Assembly: GCA_001443005.1 (NCBI GenBank)
Contig: LEKQ01000007.1
Location: forward strand, 1-64,000
DNA length: 64,000 nt
Reading direction: 5' to 3'
Origin: a bacterium GBS-1
GTDB taxonomy: Bacteria > Synergistota > GBS-1
Below are positions 35,661 to 44,091 of the stretch, piece after piece (positions within the stretch are counted from its first letter, which is position 1; each line of letters starts with the position of its first letter). Position numbers and translations under genes: made by a program. Below the pieces are notes generated by a model. The model saw only the letters and a program-made list of their open reading frames with translations. It was not told the DNA's origin and ran no database searches.

Positions 35661-35987
35661 ATGCAACAACAGCCAAGCGTATTGGGTGGTTTGCTTCCAT
35701 TAATACTTATCTTCGTAGTCTTTTACTTTTTGCTTATCTGGCCTCAGAGAAAGCAAAGAGAGAGACATAGGAAGATGGTAGAGAGCTTAAGGCGGGGTGA
35801 CAGGGTGATAACGGTCGGAGGGATATACGGGATAGTCCGTGATATAAAGGACGACAGCTTCATAATAGAGATCGATCGTCTGGAAGAAGATAAGCCCGTT
35901 AAAATACGCGTTACAAAAAGCGCTATAGCAGCTAAGAGAGAGGGAGCGGAGGAGACAACGAGCGAGTCGAAAGAGCAACAGGGTTAA
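35661..35987 (+). CDS. yajC: Preprotein translocase accessory subunit YajC
   Basis: A 108-residue protein with one membrane helix (LLPLILIFVVFYFLLIWPQ) followed by RKQRERHRKMVESLRRGD and VITVGGIYGIVRDI, the YajC signature. It is part of the SecDF-YajC complex that helps protein export. It has its own promoter and lies upstream of secD and secF, with an HD-hydrolase gene between. Confidence 0.93.
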   Translation: MQQQPSVLGGLLPLILIFVVFYFLLIWPQRKQRERHRKMVESLRRGDRVITVGGIYGIVRDIKDDSFIIEIDRLEEDKPVKIRVTKSAIAAKREGAEETTSESKEQQG

Positions 35988-36090
35988 GGGGTTTAAAGTC
36001 CCTTTGAGGTTAAAAGGGAATAGGATGCCTTTAAGCCTTTCAGGAGAGGCACACTTTCTTCCCTATAGCCTTGGATAAGAGGTGATCGCC

Positions 36091-36759
36091 TTGGCAGGGG
36101 TTATAACTTTAAGCGATGTCGAGAAAAACCCTAAGGTGAGATCTTATATACAGTCAGCCGATGATCTTTTGGCGACGCTGGGTTATACCGAGCACGGTTT
36201 TAGACACGCGGGGTTTGTAGCTAAGGTGGCGAGGAATGTTCTTTTAAAGCTTGGCTATTCGGATCGAATGGCCGAGCTTGCGGCAATTGCGGGTTACCTT
36301 CATGATGTGGGTAATATATGTGGTAGGGAGATGCACGGACCTGCGGGTGCTTTAATAGCCTTTAGGCTTCTCGAGGATATGGGTATGGATTCGTCGGAGA
36401 TCGGTAAGATAATGATAGCTATAAGCAATCATGAGGAAGAGAGAGGAATACCAATGGATCCTGTAACGGCTGCGCTGATCCTAGCGGATAAGTCTGACGT
36501 TCACTATAGCAGGGTTAGAAATCCTGATATAATAAGCTTTGATATCCATGACAGGGTTAACTACGCTGTTAGAAGGTCATTCTTAAACGTGGATAGGGAT
36601 AGGAAAAGAATAGCCTTGGAGATAGAAATAGATACGGAGATATCTCAAGTTATGGAGTATTTCGAGATATTTTTGACGCGAATGCTTATATCTCGCAAGG
36701 CGACTCATGTGTTAGGTTGCGAGTTTGGTCTAATGATAAATGGGGTTAAGCTTCTATAG
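36091..36759 (+). CDS. HD-domain phosphohydrolase
   Basis: A 222-residue HD-superfamily protein. Metal ligands are visible in FRHAGFVAKVA, the HD pair in YLHDVGN and the histidine in ISNHEEERG, with DKSDVHYSR after it. The substrate (nucleotide, cyclic nucleotide or other phosphate ester) is unknown. TTG at 36091 has GAGGTG at good distance; GTG at 36082 overlaps that site. It is placed between yajC and secD. Confidence 0.8.
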   Translation: MAGVITLSDVEKNPKVRSYIQSADDLLATLGYTEHGFRHAGFVAKVARNVLLKLGYSDRMAELAAIAGYLHDVGNICGREMHGPAGALIAFRLLEDMGMDSSEIGKIMIAISNHEEERGIPMDPVTAALILADKSDVHYSRVRNPDIISFDIHDRVNYAVRRSFLNVDRDRKRIALEIEIDTEISQVMEYFEIFLTRMLISRKATHVLGCEFGLMINGVKLL

Positions 36760-36772
36760 GGAGGTGTCTAAC

Positions 36773-38188
36773 TTGAAGCGTAAAGACCTCGTTCGCTTAG
36801 CTATTATATTTGGTATTATAGTAGCTGCTGCTATATACCTCTTCCCGCTTGAGAGGAAGATAAGGTTAGGCCTCGATCTTAAAGGTGGATCCCATATCAT
36901 TCTTCAGTGCGTTTCTACGCCTAATGCCCCTATAACGGAAGATTCTGTTAGCAGGGTATTGGAGATCTTGAGGAACAGAGTGGACCAGTTTGGTGTAACT
37001 GAGCCAGTGATTCAGAGGGCTGGGAGCGATAGAATATTAGTTCAGCTACCGGGGGTTAAGGATCCTCAGGCGGCTATTGAGCTTTTAGGAAAGACAGCCC
37101 TTCTTGAGTTTAGGGAGGTTGAGGATATTGGTCCTCAAAGACCTATAGAGCCTCAAAGAAAGAACTACGCTTCAGAGGAGGAATATAAGAACGCTTTAGA
37201 GAGATATAAAGAGGCTTTAAAGATCTATGAGGAAGCTGTGAAGGAGTTTGAGAAGAGAGTGAAGGAGAAAGAAGGGTTAAGCGTAAACTTTGAGAGAGAT
37301 ACTGGGAGGGTCTATCTTCTTGGCAAGACCTGGCTAACAGGTGGTTATCTCAAGGATGCTCGAACGAGTTTTGATAGATTTGGTGCTCCTGCTGTGAGCC
37401 TTGAGTTCAACAGCGAAGGGGCGAAGATCTTCGAAGAAGCGACGCGCAAGAACGTCGGACGCCATTTGGCCATCGTTCTTGATGATAATGTAATCTCTGC
37501 TCCTGTGGTCCAAGAGGCGATTCCTGAGGGAAAGGCTCAGATAACTGGTAGGTTTACCCTTGAGGAGGCGCAAAGGCTTGCTATACTACTTAGGGCTGGT
37601 GCTTTACCGGTTAAAATTGAGATAGCTGAGAACAGATCTATAGGTCCTACGTTAGGTCAGGATTCGGTTAGGAGAGGAATAAGGGCTGGTCTGTTCGGTG
37701 CGGTCTTGGTCTTCGCTTTCATGCTCCTTTACTATGGTTTAATGGGACTTGTAGCTGACCTTGCTCTCATTGCTAATGTGGTGTTACTTTTTGCCTCTTT
37801 AGCCGCTCTTGAGGCGACTCTCACTCTTCCTGGAATAGCTGGTATAGTTCTAAATATAGGAATGGCCGTCGATGGAAATATATTGATATTTGAAAGGATA
37901 AAGGAGGAGCTTAGGGAGGGGAAGACGATAAGGGCAGCTATAGATGCTGGGTTTAGAAAGGCTTTTAGGACTATATTTGATGCAAATATAACTACACTAA
38001 TAGCTGCAACCGTTTTGTTTTACTTTGGCAGCGGTCCTATAAAGGGTTTTGCCGTTACCTTGAGCCTTGGAGTGATAATAAGCATGTTCACGGCTATAGT
38101 GGTTACAAGAAGCGTTCTTGATGTGCTTGTATCTATGAAGGTTAGAGCTATAAAATCTCTTATGGTTCCTAAGATGAAGGAGGGGTAA
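36773..38188 (+). CDS. secD: Protein translocase subunit SecD
   Basis: A 471-residue SecD. It has helix 1, the LGLDLKGGSHI motif, a large periplasmic domain with a charged insert (about residues 120-180), and the C-terminal RND helices with GIVLNIGMAVDGNILIFERIKEE. It uses the proton or sodium gradient to pull proteins through SecYEG. TTG at 36773 has GGGAGGTG upstream; a longer reading from 36740 overlaps the HD gene and is not supported. Confidence 0.95.
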   Translation: MKRKDLVRLAIIFGIIVAAAIYLFPLERKIRLGLDLKGGSHIILQCVSTPNAPITEDSVSRVLEILRNRVDQFGVTEPVIQRAGSDRILVQLPGVKDPQAAIELLGKTALLEFREVEDIGPQRPIEPQRKNYASEEEYKNALERYKEALKIYEEAVKEFEKRVKEKEGLSVNFERDTGRVYLLGKTWLTGGYLKDARTSFDRFGAPAVSLEFNSEGAKIFEEATRKNVGRHLAIVLDDNVISAPVVQEAIPEGKAQITGRFTLEEAQRLAILLRAGALPVKIEIAENRSIGPTLGQDSVRRGIRAGLFGAVLVFAFMLLYYGLMGLVADLALIANVVLLFASLAALEATLTLPGIAGIVLNIGMAVDGNILIFERIKEELREGKTIRAAIDAGFRKAFRTIFDANITTLIAATVLFYFGSGPIKGFAVTLSLGVIISMFTAIVVTRSVLDVLVSMKVRAIKSLMVPKMKEG

Positions 38189-38190
38189 AG

Positions 38191-39102
38191 ATGTTCTTCT
38201 TAAGAGGCGTTCCTAACATAAACTTTATGGATAGAAGGATCATCGCTTATATAATCTCTGGTACCTTAATAGCCTTGAGCTTGTTTTCCTTGATGATCAG
38301 AGGTTTAAACTTGGGGATAGACTTTCAGGGGGGAACGGTGTTTCAGTTTACCCTTCCCAAGGATGCCGATGTGGCTGATATAAGAGTGCTTCTCTCCCAA
38401 TTTGGTCTTGGAAACAGCGTTATTCAGAAGTCCGATGACGGAAGCTTTATAGTGAAGAGTAGGAACTTAAGTAGGGAGGAGCAAGAAGCGGTGTTTGATT
38501 CTCTTAAGAGGATCTTTGGCGGGTTGAATGTCGTTAGGATAGAGAGCGTAGGGCCTATCATAGGTAAGGAGCTCCGGGAGCAGGCTTTTATCGCTCTAAC
38601 TGTGGCCCTTTTGGGTATACTGATTTATATAACCTTGCGTTTTAAGTTCGATTTTGCCGTCGTTTCAGTTTTAGCCTTAATGCATGATAGTTTGATAGTC
38701 CTTGGTCTTTACTCGCTTCTTTGGAAGGAGATAAATCTTCCATTTGTGGCCGCGATCTTGACCATAGTTGGGTACTCTCTCAACGATACCATAGTGGTAC
38801 TGGATAGGGTTAGGGAGAACTTAAGGCTATCCTCGAGGAAGTTTGATTTTAAAACATTAATCAATATGAGTGTAAATCAGACGCTTTCAAGAACGATAAA
38901 CACATCTTTGACTACGCTCTTACCGGTTTTAACCCTTTATCTATTTGGTGGGGAGGTTCTTTCAAACTTTGCTTTAGCTCTCTTATTAGGTATAATAGTA
39001 GGTACGTACTCCTCTATATATGTGGCTGGTGCCATTCTGGTGGACTGGGATTTAAGAAGGAAAAGAAGGAGGACGACGGCTCTTAAGGTCATGCGAGCTT
39101 AA
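38191..39102 (+). CDS. secF: Protein translocase subunit SecF
   Basis: A 303-residue SecF with LNLGIDFQGGTVFQF at the N-terminus and GYSLNDTIVVLDRVREN and QTLSRTINTSLTTLLPVL in the membrane domain. It pairs with SecD. It starts two bases after secD and is followed 20 bases later by a coiled-coil gene in the same direction. Confidence 0.95.
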   Translation: MFFLRGVPNINFMDRRIIAYIISGTLIALSLFSLMIRGLNLGIDFQGGTVFQFTLPKDADVADIRVLLSQFGLGNSVIQKSDDGSFIVKSRNLSREEQEAVFDSLKRIFGGLNVVRIESVGPIIGKELREQAFIALTVALLGILIYITLRFKFDFAVVSVLALMHDSLIVLGLYSLLWKEINLPFVAAILTIVGYSLNDTIVVLDRVRENLRLSSRKFDFKTLINMSVNQTLSRTINTSLTTLLPVLTLYLFGGEVLSNFALALLLGIIVGTYSSIYVAGAILVDWDLRRKRRRTTALKVMRA

Positions 39103-39122
39103 AAAGAGGAGGTGAGAATCGG

Positions 39123-39458
39123 GTGCTTGAGGCCATAAGGAAGCTCTTACTTAGCGGATTGGGGGTGCTGGCCTTTACGCGGGACCAGTTTGAGGCACTA
39201 ATAAAGGAGCTCATCTCTAAGGGGGAGCTTAGGGAGGAAGAAGGTAAGAAGCTGATTGAAGAGTTCGTTAAAAGGATGGAGATAAAGAAAGAGGAGATGT
39301 ACGATAAGATAAAGCAAGAGATAGTTCGATTTCTGGATATCATAGATTTGGCTCGCAAGAGCGAGCTGGAGGAGTTGAGGAAAAAGCTTAAGTCCTTTGA
39401 AACACGAATAGAGCTTCTTGAGGAGATAGTTAAGGACCTCAAGAGGGGTGATGCATGA
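39123..39458 (+). CDS. Small coiled-coil, phasin-like protein
   Basis: A 111-residue, highly charged and helical protein. The N-terminal half (GVLAFTRDQFEALIKELISKGELREEEG) resembles phasin-like/PhaF-type proteins and the C-terminal half (about residues 75-107) is a heptad coiled coil. No enzymatic motif is seen. The start is GTG at 39123 after GAGGTGAG. It overlaps the radical SAM gene by four bases, so it may act with it as a scaffold. Confidence 0.65.
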   Translation: MLEAIRKLLLSGLGVLAFTRDQFEALIKELISKGELREEEGKKLIEEFVKRMEIKKEEMYDKIKQEIVRFLDIIDLARKSELEELRKKLKSFETRIELLEEIVKDLKRGDA

Positions 39459-41002
39459 TGAAGGTTGGAATTCTGACGAAGATCAAGGGATATGTCTCCG
39501 GAAAGGTTCTTGAGGGGATAGCAGGCGTACTGGCCTCTGATGATCCTGCAGCTGATGATAAGATAAAGAGAATCTTTCAGCTTCTTTCCACTCTCTCTTT
39601 AACTAAGTTTCACAAGGAGTCATTTAAAGAGATCGCTAGGATGGCGGATACGGGTCACCCCTTTTTCGTTCTCTGGAAACGCGTGTTTAGGGAGCTCTCC
39701 CCTAAAGCTAGGGAGAAGCTCATATGGAACCTTCTCGTTAATGCTATGACATTGGGTAGGATTATAAGGGACAAGAAGGAAGAAGAGCTGGGCATTCACT
39801 TGCCCTTCTTCTTGGTAATAAGTCCCACCATGAAGTGCAATCTCAGATGCAAGGGGTGTTATGCTGGAGACTATGATACCTCTAATGATCTAACCTTTGA
39901 GGAGATAGACAGGATAATAAGCGAGGCTAAGGAGCTGGGGATGTATTTCTTCACCATATCTGGCGGTGAGGTCTTTACGAGGAAAGATATTTTCGATATC
40001 TGGGAGAAGCACGATGATGCATACTTTAACGTCTATACCAACGGAACCCTCATAACTAAGGAAGTTGCCCAGAGGTTAGCTGAGCTCGGTAACGTTGCTC
40101 CCATGATAAGCATAGAGGGGTCTAAGGAGACCACAGATACGAGGAGGGGCACTGGGGTACATGAAAAGGCTTTAAAGGCTATGGATAACCTCAGGGAAGC
40201 TGGGGTTCTCTTTGGCTTTTCCGCTACGCTCACCAGGGTAAGCGCTGATTCCCTCACGAGGGACGAGTTCATAGATGAGATGATCGAGAGGGGTTGCAAA
40301 GTTGGATGGTTCTTCCAGTACATACCTACTGGGGAAAACCCTGACCTTTCCTATATGGCTACTCCTGAACAGAGGGCTAAGCTTCATGAGAAAGTAGAGC
40401 ACTGGCGTTCAACGAGGCCCATTTTCCTTGGTGATTTTTGGAATGATGGGAGATATGTTGATGGCTGTATGGCTGGCGGGGAAAGGTATCTTCACATTAT
40501 ATCCAACGGAGATGTAGAGCCTTGCGTTTTCGTTCACTTCGCTGTTGACAACATAAGGGGAAAGAGCCTAGTTGATGTTCTTAAATCCCCATTCTTCCAA
40601 GCCATAAGGGAGGCTCAGCCCTATTGCGATGACAACCTCCTTGCTCCTTGTATCATTATCGATAAGCCGCATGTCTTAAGGGAGATCGTGAAGAAATATG
40701 GTGCCCATCCAACTCATCCTGGTGCTCAAAAGCTTCTTGATGAGCTTGCACCCGGCCTTGATGAGTATTCTAAGAATATAAATGAGATATATAGGAAGCG
40801 TTGGGAAAATTATGAGAGGTGGCTTTACGTTAGGAGCATTCTCTTTAAAGAGGATAAAGAGTATTACAGGAAGAGGATGGAGAAGCGTTGGAGAGATATG
40901 GGGCTTGACCCTGAGGAGATATATAGGAAGGCTAAGGAGTGGAGTGACAAGATCGAGGACTGGCGAGGTAAGGCTGCTACCGGTGCGAGTGAAGGTGATT
41001 GA
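39455..41002 (+). CDS. Radical SAM protein of unknown function with SPASM-like C-terminal cysteines
   Basis: A 515-residue radical SAM enzyme. The first 110 residues form a helical extension. Then come VISPTMKCNLRCKGCYAG with the CxxxCxxC ligands, FFTISGGEVFTRKDI and VYTNGTLITKE. Later cysteines (GRYVDGCMAG, GDVEPCVF, PYCDDN, APCIIID) are spaced like a SPASM auxiliary-cluster domain. About 110 charged residues follow. The reaction is unknown; relatives modify peptides or cofactors. It lies between a coiled-coil gene and a flavodoxin gene with overlaps on both sides. Confidence 0.82.
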   Translation: MMKVGILTKIKGYVSGKVLEGIAGVLASDDPAADDKIKRIFQLLSTLSLTKFHKESFKEIARMADTGHPFFVLWKRVFRELSPKAREKLIWNLLVNAMTLGRIIRDKKEEELGIHLPFFLVISPTMKCNLRCKGCYAGDYDTSNDLTFEEIDRIISEAKELGMYFFTISGGEVFTRKDIFDIWEKHDDAYFNVYTNGTLITKEVAQRLAELGNVAPMISIEGSKETTDTRRGTGVHEKALKAMDNLREAGVLFGFSATLTRVSADSLTRDEFIDEMIERGCKVGWFFQYIPTGENPDLSYMATPEQRAKLHEKVEHWRSTRPIFLGDFWNDGRYVDGCMAGGERYLHIISNGDVEPCVFVHFAVDNIRGKSLVDVLKSPFFQAIREAQPYCDDNLLAPCIIIDKPHVLREIVKKYGAHPTHPGAQKLLDELAPGLDEYSKNINEIYRKRWENYERWLYVRSILFKEDKEYYRKRMEKRWRDMGLDPEEIYRKAKEWSDKIEDWRGKAATGASEGD

Positions 41003-41004
41003 CC

Positions 41005-41478
41005 ATGCCAAAGGTTCTTATCTCTTATTACTCCCGGGGTGGTAATACTAAAGCGATGGCCGAGGCGGTCGCTCAAGGAGTTAGAGAGGAAGGGGTAGAG
41101 TTTACCCTTAAGAGCGTACCTGAAACCACACCGGAAGATATGAGACTTTACGAAGGTATAATAATCGGCACGCCAACCTACTTTGGCGCTCCAGCTGCGC
41201 CGGTTAAGAAGCTTATAGATGATAGCGTTAAGTATTATGGCGATCTTGAGGGTAAAGTAGGAGCGGCTTTTGCATCCTGTGGGATTTTAGGCGGTGGGGC
41301 TGAGACCGCAGTTTTAGACATAATAAAGGCCTTTCTTATACATGGTATGATAGTCCAAGGGATAGTTAACGGAGGTCACTATGGGCCGATTTCCGTTGGA
41401 AAGCCTGACGCGAAAGCTTTGGGGGAGTGTAGGGAGCTAGGGAGAAAGGTCGCTCAGCTTGTGAAGAGGCTCTTTTGA
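41005..41478 (+). CDS. Flavodoxin-family protein (WrbA-like)
   Basis: A 157-residue flavodoxin fold protein. ISYYSRGGNTKAMAEAV is the FMN phosphate loop, IIGTPTYFGAPAAPVKKLID is the isoalloxazine loop, and ASCGILGGGAETAV follows. It is a likely electron donor or quinone reductase. ATG at 41005 is preferred over TTG at 40999. Its coupling to a radical SAM gene suggests it reduces that enzyme's [4Fe-4S] cluster. Confidence 0.85.
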   Translation: MPKVLISYYSRGGNTKAMAEAVAQGVREEGVEFTLKSVPETTPEDMRLYEGIIIGTPTYFGAPAAPVKKLIDDSVKYYGDLEGKVGAAFASCGILGGGAETAVLDIIKAFLIHGMIVQGIVNGGHYGPISVGKPDAKALGECRELGRKVAQLVKRLF

Positions 41479-41499
41479 TGGTGATTTGCTGATGAAGTG

Positions 41500-41537
41500 G
41501 GGTTGCAAGCTTGAGCTTGCAACCCATTATTTTTATT
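41500..41537 (+). terminator. Rho-independent terminator
   Basis: An 11-base-pair stem (41500-41510 with 41515-41525, loop TTGA) is followed by ATTATTTTTATT. It ends the run from yajC to the flavodoxin gene. Confidence 0.88.
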
Positions 41538-41541
41538 AAGA

Positions 41542-42630
41542 ATGGGTGAGCTTAGGGTGAGAGTTTATGTAGCTGGTCACAGGGGGCTTGTTGGGTCTGC
41601 TATAGTTAGAAGGTTAAGTAGGAAGGTCCACCTCGAAATATTAACTAAGACCAGCAAGGAGCTAGACCTAAGGAGGCAGGCTGAAACGGAAAGCTTTTTC
41701 GAGGAAGCTAAACCTGATCAAGTTTATCTTTGTGCTGCTAAAGTTGGTGGCATCCTTGCGAATAGCACCTTTAAGGCGGATTTTATATATGACAACCTCA
41801 CTATAGCTTTAAACGTAATCCATGCTTCTTATAAATACGGTGTTAAGAAGCTACTAAACCTTGGGTCTTCCTGCATATATCCAAAGGACTCTCCCCAACC
41901 CATGAGGGAGGAGTACCTCCTTTCGGGGTATCTTGAGCCCACCAATGAGGCTTACGCTATAGCTAAGATATCTGCTATAAAACTCTGCAGGTATTATAAC
42001 GAACAGTATGGGACCAACTTCATATCTGTGATGCCAACGAATCTATATGGTCCTAATGATAACTTTGACTTATATACGTCTCACGTTTTGCCTGCCTTAA
42101 TAAGGAAGTTTCATTTAGGAAAAGCTCTCGAAAATGGCGATTGGGAGGCAATCATGAGGGATTTGAACGCCCGCCCTATAGATGGAGTAAGAGGGGATAG
42201 CTCTAGGGAGGATATCTTGAAGGTTCTATCTAAGCATGGGATTCGCTTAAGCAAGGCTTCGCTTAAAGTCGAGGTCTCCATATGGGGGAGTGGTGAGGTT
42301 TACAGGGAGTTCTTGTTTGTTGATGATCTAGCTGATGCTTGCGTCTTTCTCATGGAGAACATAGATGCTTCTGAGCTTAAGAAGCTTTGCCCCGATTACT
42401 TCTTGAACGTTGGCTTTGGAGAAGAGATAAAGATAAAGGATCTAGCTAAGCTGGTCAAAGAGATCGTGGGTTTTGGAGGCAAGATAGAACATGATCTCTC
42501 TAAACCGGATGGTGTATATAGGAAGCTCTTGGATATATCGAGGATAAAATCTCTTGGTTGGGAGCCCAAGGTGGGACTTGAAGAGGGAATAAGAAGAACC
42601 TATGAGTGGTATCTGAGCAGTTTACCCTGA
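41542..42630 (+). CDS. fcl: GDP-L-fucose synthase-like NAD-dependent epimerase/reductase
   Basis: A 362-residue extended SDR. It has YVAGHRGLVGSAIVR (cofactor loop), NLGSSCIYPK, YAIAKISAIKLC (YxxxK) and GSGEVYREFLFVDDLADA, all typical of GDP-4-keto-6-deoxymannose epimerase-reductase. It is about 45 residues longer than E. coli Fcl because of an insert near residues 185-245, a variant seen in other bacteria. The usual partner, GDP-mannose dehydratase, is not in the window. The ATG at 41542 has no clear ribosome site; GTG at 41557 is an alternative. Confidence 0.87.
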   Translation: MGELRVRVYVAGHRGLVGSAIVRRLSRKVHLEILTKTSKELDLRRQAETESFFEEAKPDQVYLCAAKVGGILANSTFKADFIYDNLTIALNVIHASYKYGVKKLLNLGSSCIYPKDSPQPMREEYLLSGYLEPTNEAYAIAKISAIKLCRYYNEQYGTNFISVMPTNLYGPNDNFDLYTSHVLPALIRKFHLGKALENGDWEAIMRDLNARPIDGVRGDSSREDILKVLSKHGIRLSKASLKVEVSIWGSGEVYREFLFVDDLADACVFLMENIDASELKKLCPDYFLNVGFGEEIKIKDLAKLVKEIVGFGGKIEHDLSKPDGVYRKLLDISRIKSLGWEPKVGLEEGIRRTYEWYLSSLP

Positions 42631-42652
42631 GCCTAGTTTAAGCTTTGGCACA

Positions 42653-42661
42653 TGGTATAAT
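42653..42661 (+). promoter_or_regulatory. Extended -10 promoter for lysine aminotransferase gene
   Basis: TGG followed by TATAAT (42656-42661) lies 49 bases before the ATG at 42710, in the short gap after fcl. No convincing -35 is seen. Confidence 0.55.
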
Positions 42662-42709
42662 AGAGTTTAGGATAAAAAAGCATTAAATAAGAGGTGGGAG
42701 GGATGGATT

Positions 42710-44047
42710 ATGGCTTACAGTGATCGGAGCGTTAAGCCAGATGAGGTTCTTACTTTGCTTTCTAAGTATATGTTAGTTGATGGTTTCCCCGTGGTTCTTG
42801 ACCTTGAGAAGAGTCAAGGGAGTTGGATAGTTGACGCTCGCGATGGTAGGAGGTTTCTTGACCTTTACTCCTTCTTCGCATCCTCCCCTTTGGGGTGTAA
42901 TCATCCCAAGCTCGCTAACGATGAGTTTAAGGAGAGAGTTTTTAGGGCTGCGGTTAACAAGGTTGCAAACTCCGATATATACACCGTTGAGATGGCTGAG
43001 TTCGTGAAAACTTTTATGAGAGTAGCTGCTCCTCCTATCTATACTCACCTGTTCTTGATAGATGGTGGTGCTTTAGCTGTTGAGAACGCTCTTAAGGTTG
43101 CCTTTGACTGGAAGGTGAGGAAGAACTTCAAGAAGGGGTATAAGGAAGAGAGAGGACATAAGGTTATACACTTTAAGGATGCTTTTCATGGTAGAACAGG
43201 ATATACTCTTAGCATGACAAATACGGCGGATCCGAGGAAACATATGTACTTTCCGAAGTTTGATTGGCCTCGCGTCCTTAATCCCAAGATAGTTTGGCCC
43301 TTAGAAAAGCATCTTGAGGAAGTCGAAAAAGCTGAGGAGGAGAGTATAAAGCAGATCAAGCAAGCTATTCACGATAACCCTGATGATATAGCAGCTATAA
43401 TAATAGAGACGATCCAGGGCGAGGGTGGAGATAACCACTTCAGAGGTGAGTTTTTGAAAAAGCTTAGGGAGATAGCGGATGAGGAAGATGTAATGCTTAT
43501 ATTCGATGAGGTTCAGTGCGGCATGGGTATAACCGGGAAGATGTGGGCTTTTCAGCACTTCGATGTATATCCGGATATCATAGCCTTTGGTAAGAAGAGC
43601 CAAGTTTGTGGCATTTTGGTTACAAATAGGATAGACGAGGTTGAGAATAATTGCTTTGTAGAATCAAGCAGGATAAACTCTACCTGGGGTGGAAACATAG
43701 TAGATATGGTTAGGGCAACAAGAATACTCGAGATCTATGAGGAGGATAGGATTATAGATCACGTTAATGAAGTGGCTCCTGTTCTTCATAGGGGCTTGCA
43801 CGAACTTGAGGAGGAGTTTCCCAATCTAATTTCCAACGTTAGATATAGGGGACTGATGGCTGCGATGGATTTTCCAACGCCGGCATTAAGGGATGAGTTC
43901 AGAAAGAGGATATTCGATAAGGGAATCTTGATCTTGGGGTGTGGGTCTAAGGGAGTTAGATTTAGACCAGCTTTGACCATAAGTAAAAGCGATATAGAGG
44001 AAGGAATAAGGTTAGTAAGGGAAGCTTTAAGGGAGATGAAGGTTTAA
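42710..44047 (+). CDS. lat: L-lysine 6-aminotransferase
   Basis: A 445-residue class III PLP aminotransferase. LYSFFASSPLGCNHPKL, LIDGGALAVENALK, FHGRTGYTLSMTNT and the PLP lysine in AFGKKSQVCGILV are characteristic of the Lat family, as distinct from acetylornithine or GABA aminotransferases. It moves the epsilon-amino group of lysine to 2-oxoglutarate, giving aminoadipate semialdehyde (piperideine-6-carboxylate). ATG at 42710 follows GGGAGGG. It has its own promoter and ends at a bidirectional terminator. Confidence 0.9.
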   Translation: MAYSDRSVKPDEVLTLLSKYMLVDGFPVVLDLEKSQGSWIVDARDGRRFLDLYSFFASSPLGCNHPKLANDEFKERVFRAAVNKVANSDIYTVEMAEFVKTFMRVAAPPIYTHLFLIDGGALAVENALKVAFDWKVRKNFKKGYKEERGHKVIHFKDAFHGRTGYTLSMTNTADPRKHMYFPKFDWPRVLNPKIVWPLEKHLEEVEKAEEESIKQIKQAIHDNPDDIAAIIIETIQGEGGDNHFRGEFLKKLREIADEEDVMLIFDEVQCGMGITGKMWAFQHFDVYPDIIAFGKKSQVCGILVTNRIDEVENNCFVESSRINSTWGGNIVDMVRATRILEIYEEDRIIDHVNEVAPVLHRGLHELEEEFPNLISNVRYRGLMAAMDFPTPALRDEFRKRIFDKGILILGCGSKGVRFRPALTISKSDIEEGIRLVREALREMKV

Positions 44048-44050
44048 AGA

Positions 44051-44091
44051 AAAAGGGGGTAGTCTCTGAAAGCTCGAGGCTACCCCCTTTT
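44051..44091. terminator. Bidirectional terminator between lat and epmA
   Basis: A 12-base-pair stem, AAAAGGGGGTAG (44051-44062) with CTACCCCCTTTT (44080-44091), has A-rich and T-rich ends so it works in both directions. The epmA stop codon lies within the right arm. Extra CTC/GAG pairs extend the stem inward. Confidence 0.85.

Noticed and set aside
36740-36772. Longer SecD start at 36740
   Set aside because: It overlaps the HD gene and lacks a ribosome site, while TTG at 36773 follows GGGAGGTG and fits SecD length.
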